Below, piece by piece: positions 20,671 to 28,829 of a stretch of 64,000 nucleotides of DNA (position 1 is the first letter of the stretch; each line of letters opens with the position of its first letter). The position numbers and the translations under genes are program-made. Under the pieces are notes generated by a model. That model did no database searches, was not told where the DNA came from, and saw only the letters and a list, made by a program, of their open reading frames with translations. Origin of the DNA: CBDCNH01 sp965219015 (GTDB lineage: Bacteria > Pseudomonadota > Alphaproteobacteria > Rhodobacterales > Rhodobacteraceae); NCBI GenBank assembly GCA_965219015.1, contig CBDCNH010000005.1, forward strand, positions 248,001-312,000. Direction: 5' to 3'.

Positions 20671-20700
20671 CTTGCGGGACCGCCCCGGCCTTCCCATATC
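20671..20700 (+). promoter_or_regulatory. RpoH (sigma-32) type promoter of hsp20
   Basis: CTTGCGG (20671-20677), 15 bases, then CCCATATC (20693-20700) match the heat-shock promoter pattern, with an almost exact -10 half. It lies 58 bases before the hsp20 start, and the gene type fits the promoter class. Confidence 0.6.
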
Positions 20701-20758
20701 GCTGTCACGGTCGCCGTCAGGGGCCGCACGCAGTGTCGCTTTCTTGAAGGGCATGCCG

Positions 20759-21199
20759 ATGACGAAACTGACTTTTGCGGCGCATCCGTTCCTCCTCGGC
20801 TTCGAGGATCTGGAACGCCTCGTCGAGCGGTCCGCGAAGTCTGCGGACGGCTATCCTCCGTTCAACATCGAGCAGCGTGGCGAGAGCGACTATCGCATCA
20901 CGCTGGCAGTCGCGGGATTTGCCGAGGCTGACCTCGCCGTCACGCTCGAGGACCGCCAGCTCGTGATCCGCGGCCGCCAGCCCGACGACGCGACCGGGAA
21001 GACCTACCTTCACCGGGGCATCGCCGCGCGGCAGTTCCAGCGCAGCTTCGTGCTCGCCGAGGCCATCGAGGTGTCGGGCGCCGCGCTCGGGAACGGGCTC
21101 CTCAATATCGACCTGCGCCGCGCGCCGCCGCCGGCGACCGTGCGAACCATCGTCATCGGACATTCGGCCCGGAAGGGTCGCGAAGAGAAAGGGCTTTGA
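20759..21199 (+). CDS. Hsp20/alpha-crystallin family small heat-shock protein
   Basis: ATP-independent holdase that binds unfolding proteins. The 146-residue protein has the alpha-crystallin domain between about residues 35 and 130, with YRITLAVAGFAEADLAVTLED and the C-terminal GNGLLNIDLRR. The ATG at 20759 has GAAGGG seven bases upstream; the ATG at 20753 is too near it. A sigma-32-like promoter precedes the gene. The DUF1150 gene follows after one base, a pairing frequent in Rhodobacterales. Confidence 0.92.
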   Translation: MTKLTFAAHPFLLGFEDLERLVERSAKSADGYPPFNIEQRGESDYRITLAVAGFAEADLAVTLEDRQLVIRGRQPDDATGKTYLHRGIAARQFQRSFVLAEAIEVSGAALGNGLLNIDLRRAPPPATVRTIVIGHSARKGREEKGL

Positions 21200-21200
21200 G

Positions 21201-21428
21201 ATGAACGCGAAGTACGAATTCGACGGCAGGGACGAGAACCGCATCGTCTACATCCGCCCCGTCGCCGTGGCGGACCTGCCGGAGGAGGTGCAGACGCAGG
21301 CCGGCGACATGGAGACGCTCTACGCCGTGCACGACGCGGCGGGCGAGCGGCTTGCGCTGGTCGCCGACCGGCGCATGGCGTTCGCGCTGGCGTTGCAGAA
21401 CGATCTCGCCCCTGTCGGGGTGCACTGA
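21201..21428 (+). CDS. DUF1150 family protein
   Basis: A 75-residue acidic protein with IVYIRPVAVADLPEEV and RLALVADRRMAFALA, the DUF1150 core. Function unknown; almost always found after a small heat-shock gene in this order, so a link to proteostasis is plausible. Starts two bases after the hsp20 stop with a GAAAGGG upstream, so the two are one transcription unit. Confidence 0.88.
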   Translation: MNAKYEFDGRDENRIVYIRPVAVADLPEEVQTQAGDMETLYAVHDAAGERLALVADRRMAFALALQNDLAPVGVH

Positions 21429-22200
21429 GCGACGCTCGTACGGCGGTCCCGCGCAGGCGCCCTGGCGGCCCTCTGCGCGGTCCTTGCCGGCGTCTGAGTG
21501 ACAGCCGAGGGGCTCGAAGTACCGTCCGGCAGCGGCACGATCCCGGCGCGTTACGTGCTGCTTTCGGTCGGCCCGGCGCGGGGGATTGCGTTCCTCGTCT
21601 CCGACATCGGCGGATGGACGCCGACGGACAGGGTGAACGCGGAGGCTTGCGAAGGCGCGGTGCCGCAGTGATCGGGGTCGACCTGTCGGACTTCCTGGCC
21701 GCCATCGAGCGGTCGGATGACGCGGGTGCCGATCTCGTCCCCGACACCGAGGGCTTGAGCAAGCGCGCGTTACAGGCAAGACACCGCCCGCCACCATAGG
21801 TCGGACCGTGGCGGTCGATCCGACCGCGACAGTCTTGCGTCGCAAGACGTTCAGCGAGGAACCGCAACCCAGACCGCCGGGCGCGACCGTTTACGGCCTC
21901 GCGCCGGGCCTGTGCCCGACCCCATCGAGGTGGTCCTGCCGTCGGCGGCCGATCCGGCGGGACGCAGACATGTCGAGGCGCCATGCGGCCGGCTTCGATC
22001 TGTCCGGGACCCTGGCCGCGGGCCCGTCGCAGGCCATGCTCACGGCCCGCCTCTCCGCGCGGCCTTTCGCTGGCGCGGACGATCCGGCGGTCGCGGGACC
22101 GCCGGTGAGCGAGGTGCCTGCAGTGCCCGGATTCGACACCGCCGCCGGCCGCGTCCTGACGGGCCAGCGCCTCGCCGAAGGCGTCGAGCTCGCGGGCTGA
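21429..22200 (+). pseudogene. decayed AcvB/VirJ-like gene (N-terminal domain remnant)
   Basis: No intact gene fits this 780-base stretch, but its three forward frames together spell an AcvB-like N-terminal half in the correct order. A signal-peptide-like run (RAGALAALCAVLAGV) ends at a TGA (21495). Then follow IAFLVSDIGGWTPTDR (about 21585-21635), a frameshift, AVIGVDLSDFLAAIE (about 21660-21705), ADLVPDTEGLSKRALQAR, a TAG at 21797, another frame with TVAVDPTATV (21805), then VYGLAPG, PDPIEVVLPSAADPAGRRHVEA in a further frame, and AAGFDLSGTL and EVPAVPGFDTA. The C-terminal VirJ hydrolase domain is missing. AcvB is a periplasmic lysyl-phosphatidylglycerol hydrolase in Agrobacterium. The alignment is from memory, so the family call is moderate. 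Confidence 0.6.
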
Positions 22201-22206
22201 CGCGGC

Positions 22207-23919
22207 TCAGGCCGCGATGAGCCCCATGCTCTCGAGCTTCAGGATCACCTGGTGCGCGCAGTTGTCGACCTCGAAGCCCTCGGTGTCGAGGCGCAGCTCG
22301 GGCGTCTCGGGCGCCTCGTAGGGGTCCGAGATGCCGGTGAACTCCTTGATCTTGCCCTCGCGCGCGAGCCGGTAGAGCCCCTTGCGGTCGCGCCGCTCGC
22401 ATTCCTCGATCGAGGTCGCGACATGCACCTCGATGAACGCGCCGAAGCTCTCGATCATCTCGCGCACCGCCGTCCGCGTCGCGGCGTAGGGCGCGATCGG
22501 CGCGCAGATCGCGATGCCGCCGTTCTTGGTGATCTCGCTCGCGACGTAGCCGATGCGCCGGATGTTGAGGTCGCGGTGCTCCTTCGAGAAGCCGAGCTCC
22601 TGGCTGAGGTGCTTTCGCACGACGTCGCCGTCGAGGAGCGTCACCGGCCGGCCGCCCATCTCCATCAACTTGACCATGAGCGCGTTGGCGACGGTCGACT
22701 TGCCGGAGCCCGAGAAGCCCGTGAAGAACACCGTGAAACCCTGACGCGACCGCTGCGGGCGGTTGCGGCGCAGCTCGGTCACGACGGCGGGGAACGAGAA
22801 CCAATCCGGGATCTCCAGCCCCTCGGCGAGGCGGCGGCGCAGCTCGGTCCCCGAGATGTCGAGGATCGTGACGCCCTCGCCCACCTCGTCGCGCGGCTCG
22901 TACTGCGCGCGCTCCTGCACGTAGACCATCTGCTTGAAGTCGACCATCTCGAGGCCGATCTCGCCCTGGTGCTCGGCGAAGAGCGCCTGCGCGTCGTAGG
23001 GGCCGTAGAAATCCTGCCCCGCCGAGTTCTTGCCCGGCCCCGCGTGGTCGCGCCCGACGATCATGTGCGTGCAGCCGTGGTTGCGGCGGATGATGCCGTG
23101 CCAGACCGCCTCGCGCGGCCCGGCCATCCGCATGGCGAGGTTCAGAAGGCTCATCGTCGTGGTGGAGGCCGGATACTGGTCGAGCACCGCCTCGTAGCAG
23201 CGCACGCGCGTGAAGTGGTCGATGTCGCCGGGCTTCGTCATGCCGACGACGGGGTGGATGAGCAGGTTCGCCTGCGCCTCGCGGGCGGCGCGGAACGTCA
23301 GCTCCTGGTGCGCGCGGTGCAGCGGGTTGCGCGTCTGGAACGCGACCACGCGGCGCCAGCCGAGCTTGCGAAAGAGCGCGCGGAGCTCGTTCGGCGTGTC
23401 GCGGCGGGCGCGGAAGTCGTAATGCACCGGCGGCTGGATGCCGATGACGCGGCCCCCGAGGTAGACCGGCCCCGCGACGTGGTGGAGGTAGCGGACGCTC
23501 GGATGCGCGATGTCGTCGGCGCCGAAGACGCCCCTGGCCTCGCGCGGCTTGTCCGGCGTCCAGCGGTCCGTGACGTTGAGGATCGCGAGGATCACGCCTT
23601 CCGCGTCGCGCAGCGCGATGTCGGTGCCGGGCTCGGCCTTGGCGGCGAAGGCTTCGCTCACGTCAAGCGTGATCGGCATCGGCCAGAGCGTGCCGTCGGC
23701 GAGCCGCATCCCGGCCACGACGCTGTCGTAATCCGCCTCGCCCATGAAGCCGGTCAGCGGGTGAAACCCGCCGTTCATCAGAAGCTCGAGGTCGCAGACC
23801 TGTCGCGCCGTCAGATCCCACGACGGCAAGTCGCCCGCGTCCGCCTTCAGCTTGCGTGCGGAATCGCCCGAGACGTAGAGCTCCGGGATCGGAGCGAGAT
23901 TGGCGAGCGGTTGCGACAT
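22207..23919 (-). CDS. bifunctional sulfate adenylyltransferase / adenylylsulfate kinase
   Basis: Makes APS from sulfate and ATP, then PAPS from APS. The 570-residue protein is a Sat-CysC fusion. The PUA-like N-terminus and ATP-sulfurylase domain run to about residue 385, with QTRNPLHRAH (195-204) and GRDHAGPG (289-296). The APS kinase domain follows with P-loop GFSGSGKST (401-409) and the DGDVVRKHLSQELGFS region. This is the homo-oligomeric fusion common in Rhodobacterales, unlike the CysND enzyme. Its product is both the assimilatory intermediate and the sulfuryl donor for the sulfotransferase at 52375. Gene lies 62 bases downstream of trxB on the same strand. Confidence 0.95.
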   Translation of the reverse strand: MSQPLANLAPIPELYVSGDSARKLKADAGDLPSWDLTARQVCDLELLMNGGFHPLTGFMGEADYDSVVAGMRLADGTLWPMPITLDVSEAFAAKAEPGTDIALRDAEGVILAILNVTDRWTPDKPREARGVFGADDIAHPSVRYLHHVAGPVYLGGRVIGIQPPVHYDFRARRDTPNELRALFRKLGWRRVVAFQTRNPLHRAHQELTFRAAREAQANLLIHPVVGMTKPGDIDHFTRVRCYEAVLDQYPASTTTMSLLNLAMRMAGPREAVWHGIIRRNHGCTHMIVGRDHAGPGKNSAGQDFYGPYDAQALFAEHQGEIGLEMVDFKQMVYVQERAQYEPRDEVGEGVTILDISGTELRRRLAEGLEIPDWFSFPAVVTELRRNRPQRSRQGFTVFFTGFSGSGKSTVANALMVKLMEMGGRPVTLLDGDVVRKHLSQELGFSKEHRDLNIRRIGYVASEITKNGGIAICAPIAPYAATRTAVREMIESFGAFIEVHVATSIEECERRDRKGLYRLAREGKIKEFTGISDPYEAPETPELRLDTEGFEVDNCAHQVILKLESMGLIAA

Positions 23920-23981
23920 GAAGATCCCCGGAAAATGACAGGCGCTGCCTAGCCCGGCCCCGGAGCAGGTGCAACCGGCGC

Positions 23982-24983
23982 TCAGGGAATGGGCACCGCG
24001 GCCGAGACGATCTGCTCGCCGTGCCTCCCCGCGCCGTGGCCGAGGCCGCTGCCGGAGAGGAAGCGCTCGGCGTCGAGGGCCGCCATGCAGCCCATGCCCG
24101 CCGAGGTGACGGCCTGCCGGTACACGTGATCCGTGAGGTCGCCGGCGGCAAAGACGCCCGGGATCGAGGTCTCGGTGGTCCCCGGCTTCACCTTCACGTA
24201 ACCGCCGTCATGGAGGTCGAGCTGCCCTTCCACGAGGCTCGACGCGGGCGAATGGCCGATGGCCACGAAGAAGCCCGCGCATGGGATGTCGGTCGTCTCG
24301 CCGGTCTCGAGGTTGCGTGCCCGCACCGCCGTCACGCCGAGCGGCGTGTCGTCGCCCAGCACCTCGGCGATCTCGTGGTTCCAGACCACCCTGACCTTGG
24401 GGTTCTTGAACAGCCGGTCCTGCAGGATCCGCTCCGCACGGAGCGTATCCCTGCGGTGGATCAGCGTGACGCGCGAGGCGAAGTTGGTGAGGAACAGCGC
24501 CTCCTCGACGGCGGTGTTGCCGCCCCCGATCACGACCACGTCCTTGCCGCGGTAGAAGAACCCGTCGCAGGTCGCGCAGGCCGAGACGCCGAAGCCCTTG
24601 AACTTCTCCTCCGACGCGATGCCGAGCCATTTCGCCTGCGCGCCGGTCGCGAGGATCACCGCGTCGGCGGTAAGCGTCGCGCCGCTGTCGAGCCGCGCGC
24701 TGAACGGCCGCTCGGACAGATCGAGCGCCTCGACGTGATCGTGGACGATGGTGGCCCCCATCTCGCGGGCATGATGCTCCATCCGGCTCATGAGGTCGGG
24801 ACCCATCACGGAGGCATCGCCTGGCCAGTTCTCGACGTCGGTGGTGATGGTGAGCTGGCCGCCGGGCTGGATGCCCTGGATCAGCAGCGGCTCCAGCATC
24901 GCGCGCGCGGCGTAGACGGCGGCGGTGTAGCCCGCAGGCCCCGAGCCGATGATGAGGAGCCGAAGGTGGCGTTTGTCGTCCAT
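23982..24983 (-). CDS. trxB: thioredoxin-disulfide reductase
   Basis: FAD/NADPH enzyme that reduces thioredoxin. The 333-residue protein has the FAD motif IIGSGPAGYTAA (residues 11-22), redox-active CATC (Cys136, Cys139), the NADPH motif VIGGGNTAVEE and the C-terminal FAD motif GVFAAGDL. The ATG at 24983 gives the expected N-terminus MDDKRHLRLLIIG. Thioredoxin reduced here would serve PAPS reductase downstream of the next gene's product. It starts 13 bases after the AlkB-like gene. Confidence 0.95.
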   Translation of the reverse strand: MDDKRHLRLLIIGSGPAGYTAAVYAARAMLEPLLIQGIQPGGQLTITTDVENWPGDASVMGPDLMSRMEHHAREMGATIVHDHVEALDLSERPFSARLDSGATLTADAVILATGAQAKWLGIASEEKFKGFGVSACATCDGFFYRGKDVVVIGGGNTAVEEALFLTNFASRVTLIHRRDTLRAERILQDRLFKNPKVRVVWNHEIAEVLGDDTPLGVTAVRARNLETGETTDIPCAGFFVAIGHSPASSLVEGQLDLHDGGYVKVKPGTTETSIPGVFAAGDLTDHVYRQAVTSAGMGCMAALDAERFLSGSGLGHGAGRHGEQIVSAAVPIP

Positions 24984-24996
24984 GAGGCGGCTCCGT

Positions 24997-26037
24997 TCAG
25001 GCGGGGACCGCTGATATAGGCGCCTTGCCATCGCTCCGGAACCCCTTGGCCGGGAGGCGCGGGTCCATCCGTCGACGCCAGAGCGGCGGGCAGAGGGCAA
25101 GTGCCGCCATCGCCGGCAGCCCGTGCGGCAGGCGCGGGGCGTCTCCCGTGGCCAGCGCATGGAACTCCCGGCCGGGGTTGGCATGGTGGTCGCCATGCCG
25201 CGGCGCGTTGAGCATCAGGAGCGCCGAGAAGCCGCCGGGCGCGTCCCAGGCATGGGCGGCGGTCACGGGCTCGATCCGGCCGTCGGGAAGGGTGACGCGA
25301 CTGAGGCCGTAGTGCTGGACGTAATCGGACATCAGGAGCTGCGCCTGCGCGTAGGCGGCGAGCCCGACGCAGGCCAGGGCGCCCGCTGGCCCGAAGGCGG
25401 CGGCACTGGCGCCGATCGCGACGAGGCCACCGCCGATGTAGAGCATGTAGGCGCGCGATCCGCGCCGGGCCTCGGCCCGCCGGCCCGCTCGGAATGACCC
25501 GATCGAGGCGCGGGCCGCGAAGCGGAAGAAGCCCTCGCCGCGCCGCGCGGTGTTGGGGTCTGCGTGCGTCGCGACGTGGACGTGGTGAACCAGCCGGTGC
25601 GCCGAGACATGGTGCCCGACGAGGAGGCTCGTGAAGACCGCGCGACCGAGCCTGAAACGTGCGCGGTCGGGGCGATGGATGAGCTCGTGCGCCGCGGGCA
25701 CGCTGACCTGCCCGAGGTAGAGCCCGAACCCCGCGAACGCGGCGACACGGCCCCACGCGCCAAGCCCGGTCGCCCCGGCGACCGCGGCGACGCCGAGCGC
25801 CAGCACGGGCATGTGCGCGAGCCCGAGGACCACCGGCAGCCGCCGCCCGAGCCATGTCGGCGACGGCTGGGCGAAGACCTCGTCCGCTGCGCCGTCGAGC
25901 ACCACCGCAAGCACCCCGAGATAGAGCGCCGCCGCCAGCGCGAACGGGCCCGACACCGCGCCGGCCGCCAGGAGCAGCACCGGCGCCAGCGTCGCCGCGA
26001 CATGCCGATCGAGGATTGGCCGCATTTCGCCCTGCAT
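24997..26037 (-). CDS. AlkB-like membrane fatty acid / alkane hydroxylase
   Basis: Integral-membrane di-iron protein of 346 residues with all AlkB histidine clusters: HELIH (117-121), HRLVHH and HVATHADPNTARRGEGFF (147-170), QHYGLSR (242-248) and NAPRHGDHH (277-285), with paired hydrophobic helices between. Known AlkB enzymes hydroxylate terminal carbons of n-alkanes with rubredoxin as electron donor. No rubredoxin gene is in the window, and the protein is about 50 residues shorter than classic AlkB, so the substrate may differ. The ATG at 26037 was chosen for its GGGAG; ATGs at 26049 and 26058 are also possible. Confidence 0.82.
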   Translation of the reverse strand: MQGEMRPILDRHVAATLAPVLLLAAGAVSGPFALAAALYLGVLAVVLDGAADEVFAQPSPTWLGRRLPVVLGLAHMPVLALGVAAVAGATGLGAWGRVAAFAGFGLYLGQVSVPAAHELIHRPDRARFRLGRAVFTSLLVGHHVSAHRLVHHVHVATHADPNTARRGEGFFRFAARASIGSFRAGRRAEARRGSRAYMLYIGGGLVAIGASAAAFGPAGALACVGLAAYAQAQLLMSDYVQHYGLSRVTLPDGRIEPVTAAHAWDAPGGFSALLMLNAPRHGDHHANPGREFHALATGDAPRLPHGLPAMAALALCPPLWRRRMDPRLPAKGFRSDGKAPISAVPA

Positions 26038-26178
26038 CCGCGCTCCCATTCCCGACATGCCAGCCGCGCCCCTCGCGGTCGATGCCAATCTGCGCGCACC
26101 CTGCCGCATCCGCCCGTCGATCGGGTTAACGCCGGAGCCCCTGTTCGCGCCCGAAGGGCGCGCCCGGCCCAAGGCCAA

Positions 26179-26196
26179 GGGCCCGGCCACGGGCCC
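26179..26196 (+). other. GC-rich hairpin in the alkB-like/ftsY intergenic region
   Basis: GGGCCCG (26179-26185), loop GCCA, CGGGCCC (26190-26196) form a seven-pair stem about 80 bases before ftsY. No T-run follows. The 241-base divergent gap (26038-26278) otherwise shows no gene or clear promoter. Confidence 0.35.
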
Positions 26197-26278
26197 GCGG
26201 GTGCGGGAGGCCCCCGGCCGCTCTGGGCCTTTCCCTCGCGGGCGCGCTGGTTTAGCCACGGCGGGCAGCGGGGTCGCG

Positions 26279-27253
26279 ATGTCGTTCTTCACCAAGCTCA
26301 AGGACCGGATGTTCAGGTCGTCCTCGAAGCTCGAGGACGGGCTCGCCGCCGTGGTCGCCGACGCGCCCGAAGCGCCAGCGCCCGGGCTGGTCGGACGGCT
26401 TCTCGGGCAGGGCGACGAGCGCCGGGTGCTCGACGACGCCATGCTCGAGAGCCTCGAGGACGTGCTCATCGCCGCCGACATGGGCGTCGACACCGCCGAG
26501 CGCGTCGCGGCCAACATCGGCGAGGGCCGCCTTGGCCGGCGCGTCTCGGTGCCCGAGGTGAAGCGCCTCCTCGCCAGCGAGATCGCCCGCATCCTCGAGC
26601 CTGTCGCGCGCCCGATGCCGCTCTACCCGCGCCGCCCGCAGGTGGTGCTCGTCGTCGGCGTCAACGGCTCGGGCAAGACCACGACCATCGGCAAGCTCGC
26701 GAGCCAGTTCCGCGCCGCCGGCAAGTCCGTCGTGATCGCGGCGGGCGACACGTTCCGCGCCGCGGCGGTCGAGCAGCTGCAGATCTGGGGCGACCGTGCG
26801 GGTGTGCCGGTGCTGACGGCCGCGCAGGGCTCGGACCCTGCGAGCCTCGCCTTCGACGCGATGGGCCGCGCCGAGGCCGACGGCGCGGACCTCCTCCTCA
26901 TCGACACCGCGGGGCGGCTTCAGAACCGCGCCGACCTGATGGAGGAGCTCGCCAAGATCGTCCGCGTGATCCGCAAGAAGGATCCCACCGCGCCGCACAA
27001 CACCCTGCTGGTGCTCGACGCCACCACGGGCCAGAACGCGCTCGCGCAGGTCGAGATCTTCGGCCGCCTCGCCGACGTGACCGGCCTCGTGATGACCAAG
27101 CTCGACGGCACCGCGAAAGGCGGGGTGCTCGTGGCGCTCGCCGACCGCTTCGGGCTGCCGATCCACGCCATCGGCGTCGGCGAGCAGATCGACGACCTCA
27201 GCGCCTTCGACCCCGACGACTTCGCCCGCGCGCTGACCGGCGCCGACGCCTGA
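26279..27253 (+). CDS. ftsY: signal recognition particle receptor FtsY
   Basis: GTPase receptor that brings ribosome-SRP complexes to the membrane translocon. The 324-residue protein holds the N domain (about 40-110) and the G domain, with G1 GVNGSGKTTT (127-136), AAGDTFRAAAVEQL, G3 IDTAGRLQ and G4 TKLDGTAKGG. The long acidic A domain of E. coli FtsY is missing, as in many alphaproteobacteria. The in-frame sequence upstream of 26279 is not acidic, so I reject a longer form. First gene of a ftsY-EamA-yciB operon. Confidence 0.95.
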   Translation: MSFFTKLKDRMFRSSSKLEDGLAAVVADAPEAPAPGLVGRLLGQGDERRVLDDAMLESLEDVLIAADMGVDTAERVAANIGEGRLGRRVSVPEVKRLLASEIARILEPVARPMPLYPRRPQVVLVVGVNGSGKTTTIGKLASQFRAAGKSVVIAAGDTFRAAAVEQLQIWGDRAGVPVLTAAQGSDPASLAFDAMGRAEADGADLLLIDTAGRLQNRADLMEELAKIVRVIRKKDPTAPHNTLLVLDATTGQNALAQVEIFGRLADVTGLVMTKLDGTAKGGVLVALADRFGLPIHAIGVGEQIDDLSAFDPDDFARALTGADA

Positions 27254-27256
27254 CGG

Positions 27257-28174
27257 GTGGCTGTCGGGGAGACCATCGTGGCGCTGGCCGGCACGCCCGC
27301 GGGCGCGCGCCTCGCGATGGGGCTGGCGCTCGTGTCGGCCGTCGCGCACGCCCTCTTCGGCGCGCTGCAGAAGGGCCGCCACGACCCCTGGCTCAGCCGC
27401 GGCGCGATCGACGCCTGGATCTTCGTGCTCGCCGCGCCGATGGCGCTCTTTCTCGTCGAATGGCCGCACCCGCCGCTTTGGGGGCTGCTCGCGGGCGCGC
27501 TCGCCGTCCATTTCGCCTACAAGATGACGATGGCGCTGGCCTACGAGCGCGCCGCCTACACCGTCGTCTACCCGGTCGTGCGCGGCTCGGGGCCGCTCGC
27601 CACCGTGACCTTCGCGGCGCTCTTCCTCGGCGAGCACTACACGGCCGCGCAGTGGTTCGGCGTCGGCTGCCTCTCGGCGGGGATCCTCGCGCTCGCCGTC
27701 CTCAACCTCCGCGGCGTCGTCGCGGGGCGCGCGGCGATCCGCGCGGGACTCGCATGGGCCGTCGCGGGCGGGCTCCTCGTCGCGGTCTACACCACCTACG
27801 ACGCCTACAGCATCCGCCAGTCACGCGACCCGTTCACCTTCCTCGCCTGGTTCTTCTTCGTCACCGCGGTGGACTTCCCCGTCATCGCCGCCGTCCGCTA
27901 CGCCCGCGGCCCCGCCCGCCCGGCGCCGGGGCCGCTCCTCGCGCGCGGGCTCGTCGGCGCGCTCGTCGCGTTCGTGAGCTTCGGCGGCGTGATGCTCGCG
28001 ACGCGGCTCGGCCAGGTCGGCCAGGCGGCGGTGCTGCGCGAGACCTCGACCGTGTTCGCCGCCGGCATCGGCTGGCTCGTGCTGCGCGAGCGCGTCGGCC
28101 CGGCCCGGCTTGCGCTCATGGCCTTGATCGCGGCGGGCGCGGTGATAGTTCAGGTCGCGGCGAGGGGCACCTGA
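27257..28174 (+). CDS. EamA/DMT family transporter
   Basis: A 305-residue protein with about ten hydrophobic helices in two EamA halves; conserved AYKMTMALAYERAAYTVVYPVVRGSGPL lies in the first half. Substrate unknown. It starts three bases after the ftsY stop at a GTG and its stop overlaps the yciB start by one base. The string ftsY-EamA-yciB is conserved in Rhodobacterales, suggesting a membrane or envelope role. Confidence 0.86.
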   Translation: MAVGETIVALAGTPAGARLAMGLALVSAVAHALFGALQKGRHDPWLSRGAIDAWIFVLAAPMALFLVEWPHPPLWGLLAGALAVHFAYKMTMALAYERAAYTVVYPVVRGSGPLATVTFAALFLGEHYTAAQWFGVGCLSAGILALAVLNLRGVVAGRAAIRAGLAWAVAGGLLVAVYTTYDAYSIRQSRDPFTFLAWFFFVTAVDFPVIAAVRYARGPARPAPGPLLARGLVGALVAFVSFGGVMLATRLGQVGQAAVLRETSTVFAAGIGWLVLRERVGPARLALMALIAAGAVIVQVAARGT

Positions 28175-28776
28175 TGGCGCAGCGCAAGATCAACCCGGTC
28201 CTGAAGCTCGTGCTCGAGCTCGGCCCCGTGCTTGCGTTCTTCGTGGCCTATGGGCGCGTCAAGGACCAGTCCTTCAGCCTCGCCGGCACCGATTACGACG
28301 GCTTCATCGTCGTCACCGCGGCGTTCATCCCCCTCATGCTCTTGTGCACCGGCGTCCTCTGGGCGCTGACCGGCCACCTCAGCCGGATGCAGCTCGCGAC
28401 GGCGGTGATGGTCACGGTGTTCGGCGGGCTTTCGGTCTGGCTCAACGACGAGCGGTTCTTCAAGATGAAGCCCACGCTGATCTATGCGCTCTTCGCCGCG
28501 ATCCTCGGGTTCGGGCTCCTGCGCGGGCGCTCCTACCTCGAGGCGCTGATGGGCGAGATGCTGCCCATGCGCGCCGAAGGCTGGCTGATCCTGACGCGGC
28601 GCATGGCCCTGTTCTTCGCGGGCCTCGCGGTCGCCAACGAGATCGTCTGGCGCACGATGTCCACCGACGCCTGGGTGACGTTCAAAACCTTCGTGCTCAC
28701 CGCCGCCGTGTTCGCCTTCTTCGTCACCCAGAGCCGCCTCATGCAGCGCTTCGGCGTGGAGCGGCCCGATGACTGA
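28174..28776 (+). CDS. yciB: inner membrane-spanning protein YciB / septation protein IspZ
   Basis: A 200-residue protein with five hydrophobic segments; the family motifs KLVLELGPVLAFFVAYGR and WLNDERFFKMKPTLIYALFA are present. In Shigella and E. coli it affects septation and envelope integrity. The ATG overlaps the upstream stop (TGATG). The stop codon lies at the edge of a 14-base tandem repeat. Confidence 0.92.
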   Translation: MAQRKINPVLKLVLELGPVLAFFVAYGRVKDQSFSLAGTDYDGFIVVTAAFIPLMLLCTGVLWALTGHLSRMQLATAVMVTVFGGLSVWLNDERFFKMKPTLIYALFAAILGFGLLRGRSYLEALMGEMLPMRAEGWLILTRRMALFFAGLAVANEIVWRTMSTDAWVTFKTFVLTAAVFAFFVTQSRLMQRFGVERPDD

Positions 28777-28817
28777 TGCCCGAGGACTTATGCCCGAGGA
28801 CTGATGCCCGAGGACTG
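28776..28817 (+). repeat. 14-base tandem repeat at the 3' end of yciB
   Basis: Three consecutive copies of ATGCCCGAGGACT plus one variable base start at 28776, 28790 and 28804, and a degenerate fourth copy (ATGCGCGAGGGCT) starts at 28819. The first begins on the last base of the yciB stop. The fourth reaches the stop of the convergent glutathione transferase gene. Confidence 0.9.
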
Positions 28818-28829
28818 AATGCGCGAGGG

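Noticed and set aside
21808..22200. A 130-codon plus-strand frame as a separate small gene.
   Set aside because: Its start and middle match pieces of the decayed AcvB-like gene, interleaved with a second frame; no Shine-Dalgarno precedes it.
26057..26278. A 74-residue N-terminal extension of FtsY.
   Set aside because: The in-frame sequence is basic and proline-rich, unlike the acidic A domain, and the standard MSFFTKLKDR start is at 26279.
25564..28776. A 1,070-codon plus-strand frame across alkB, ftsY and the EamA transporter.
   Set aside because: Only its last 200 codons (28174-28776) are a real gene, yciB; the rest is out-of-frame arginine-rich sequence.
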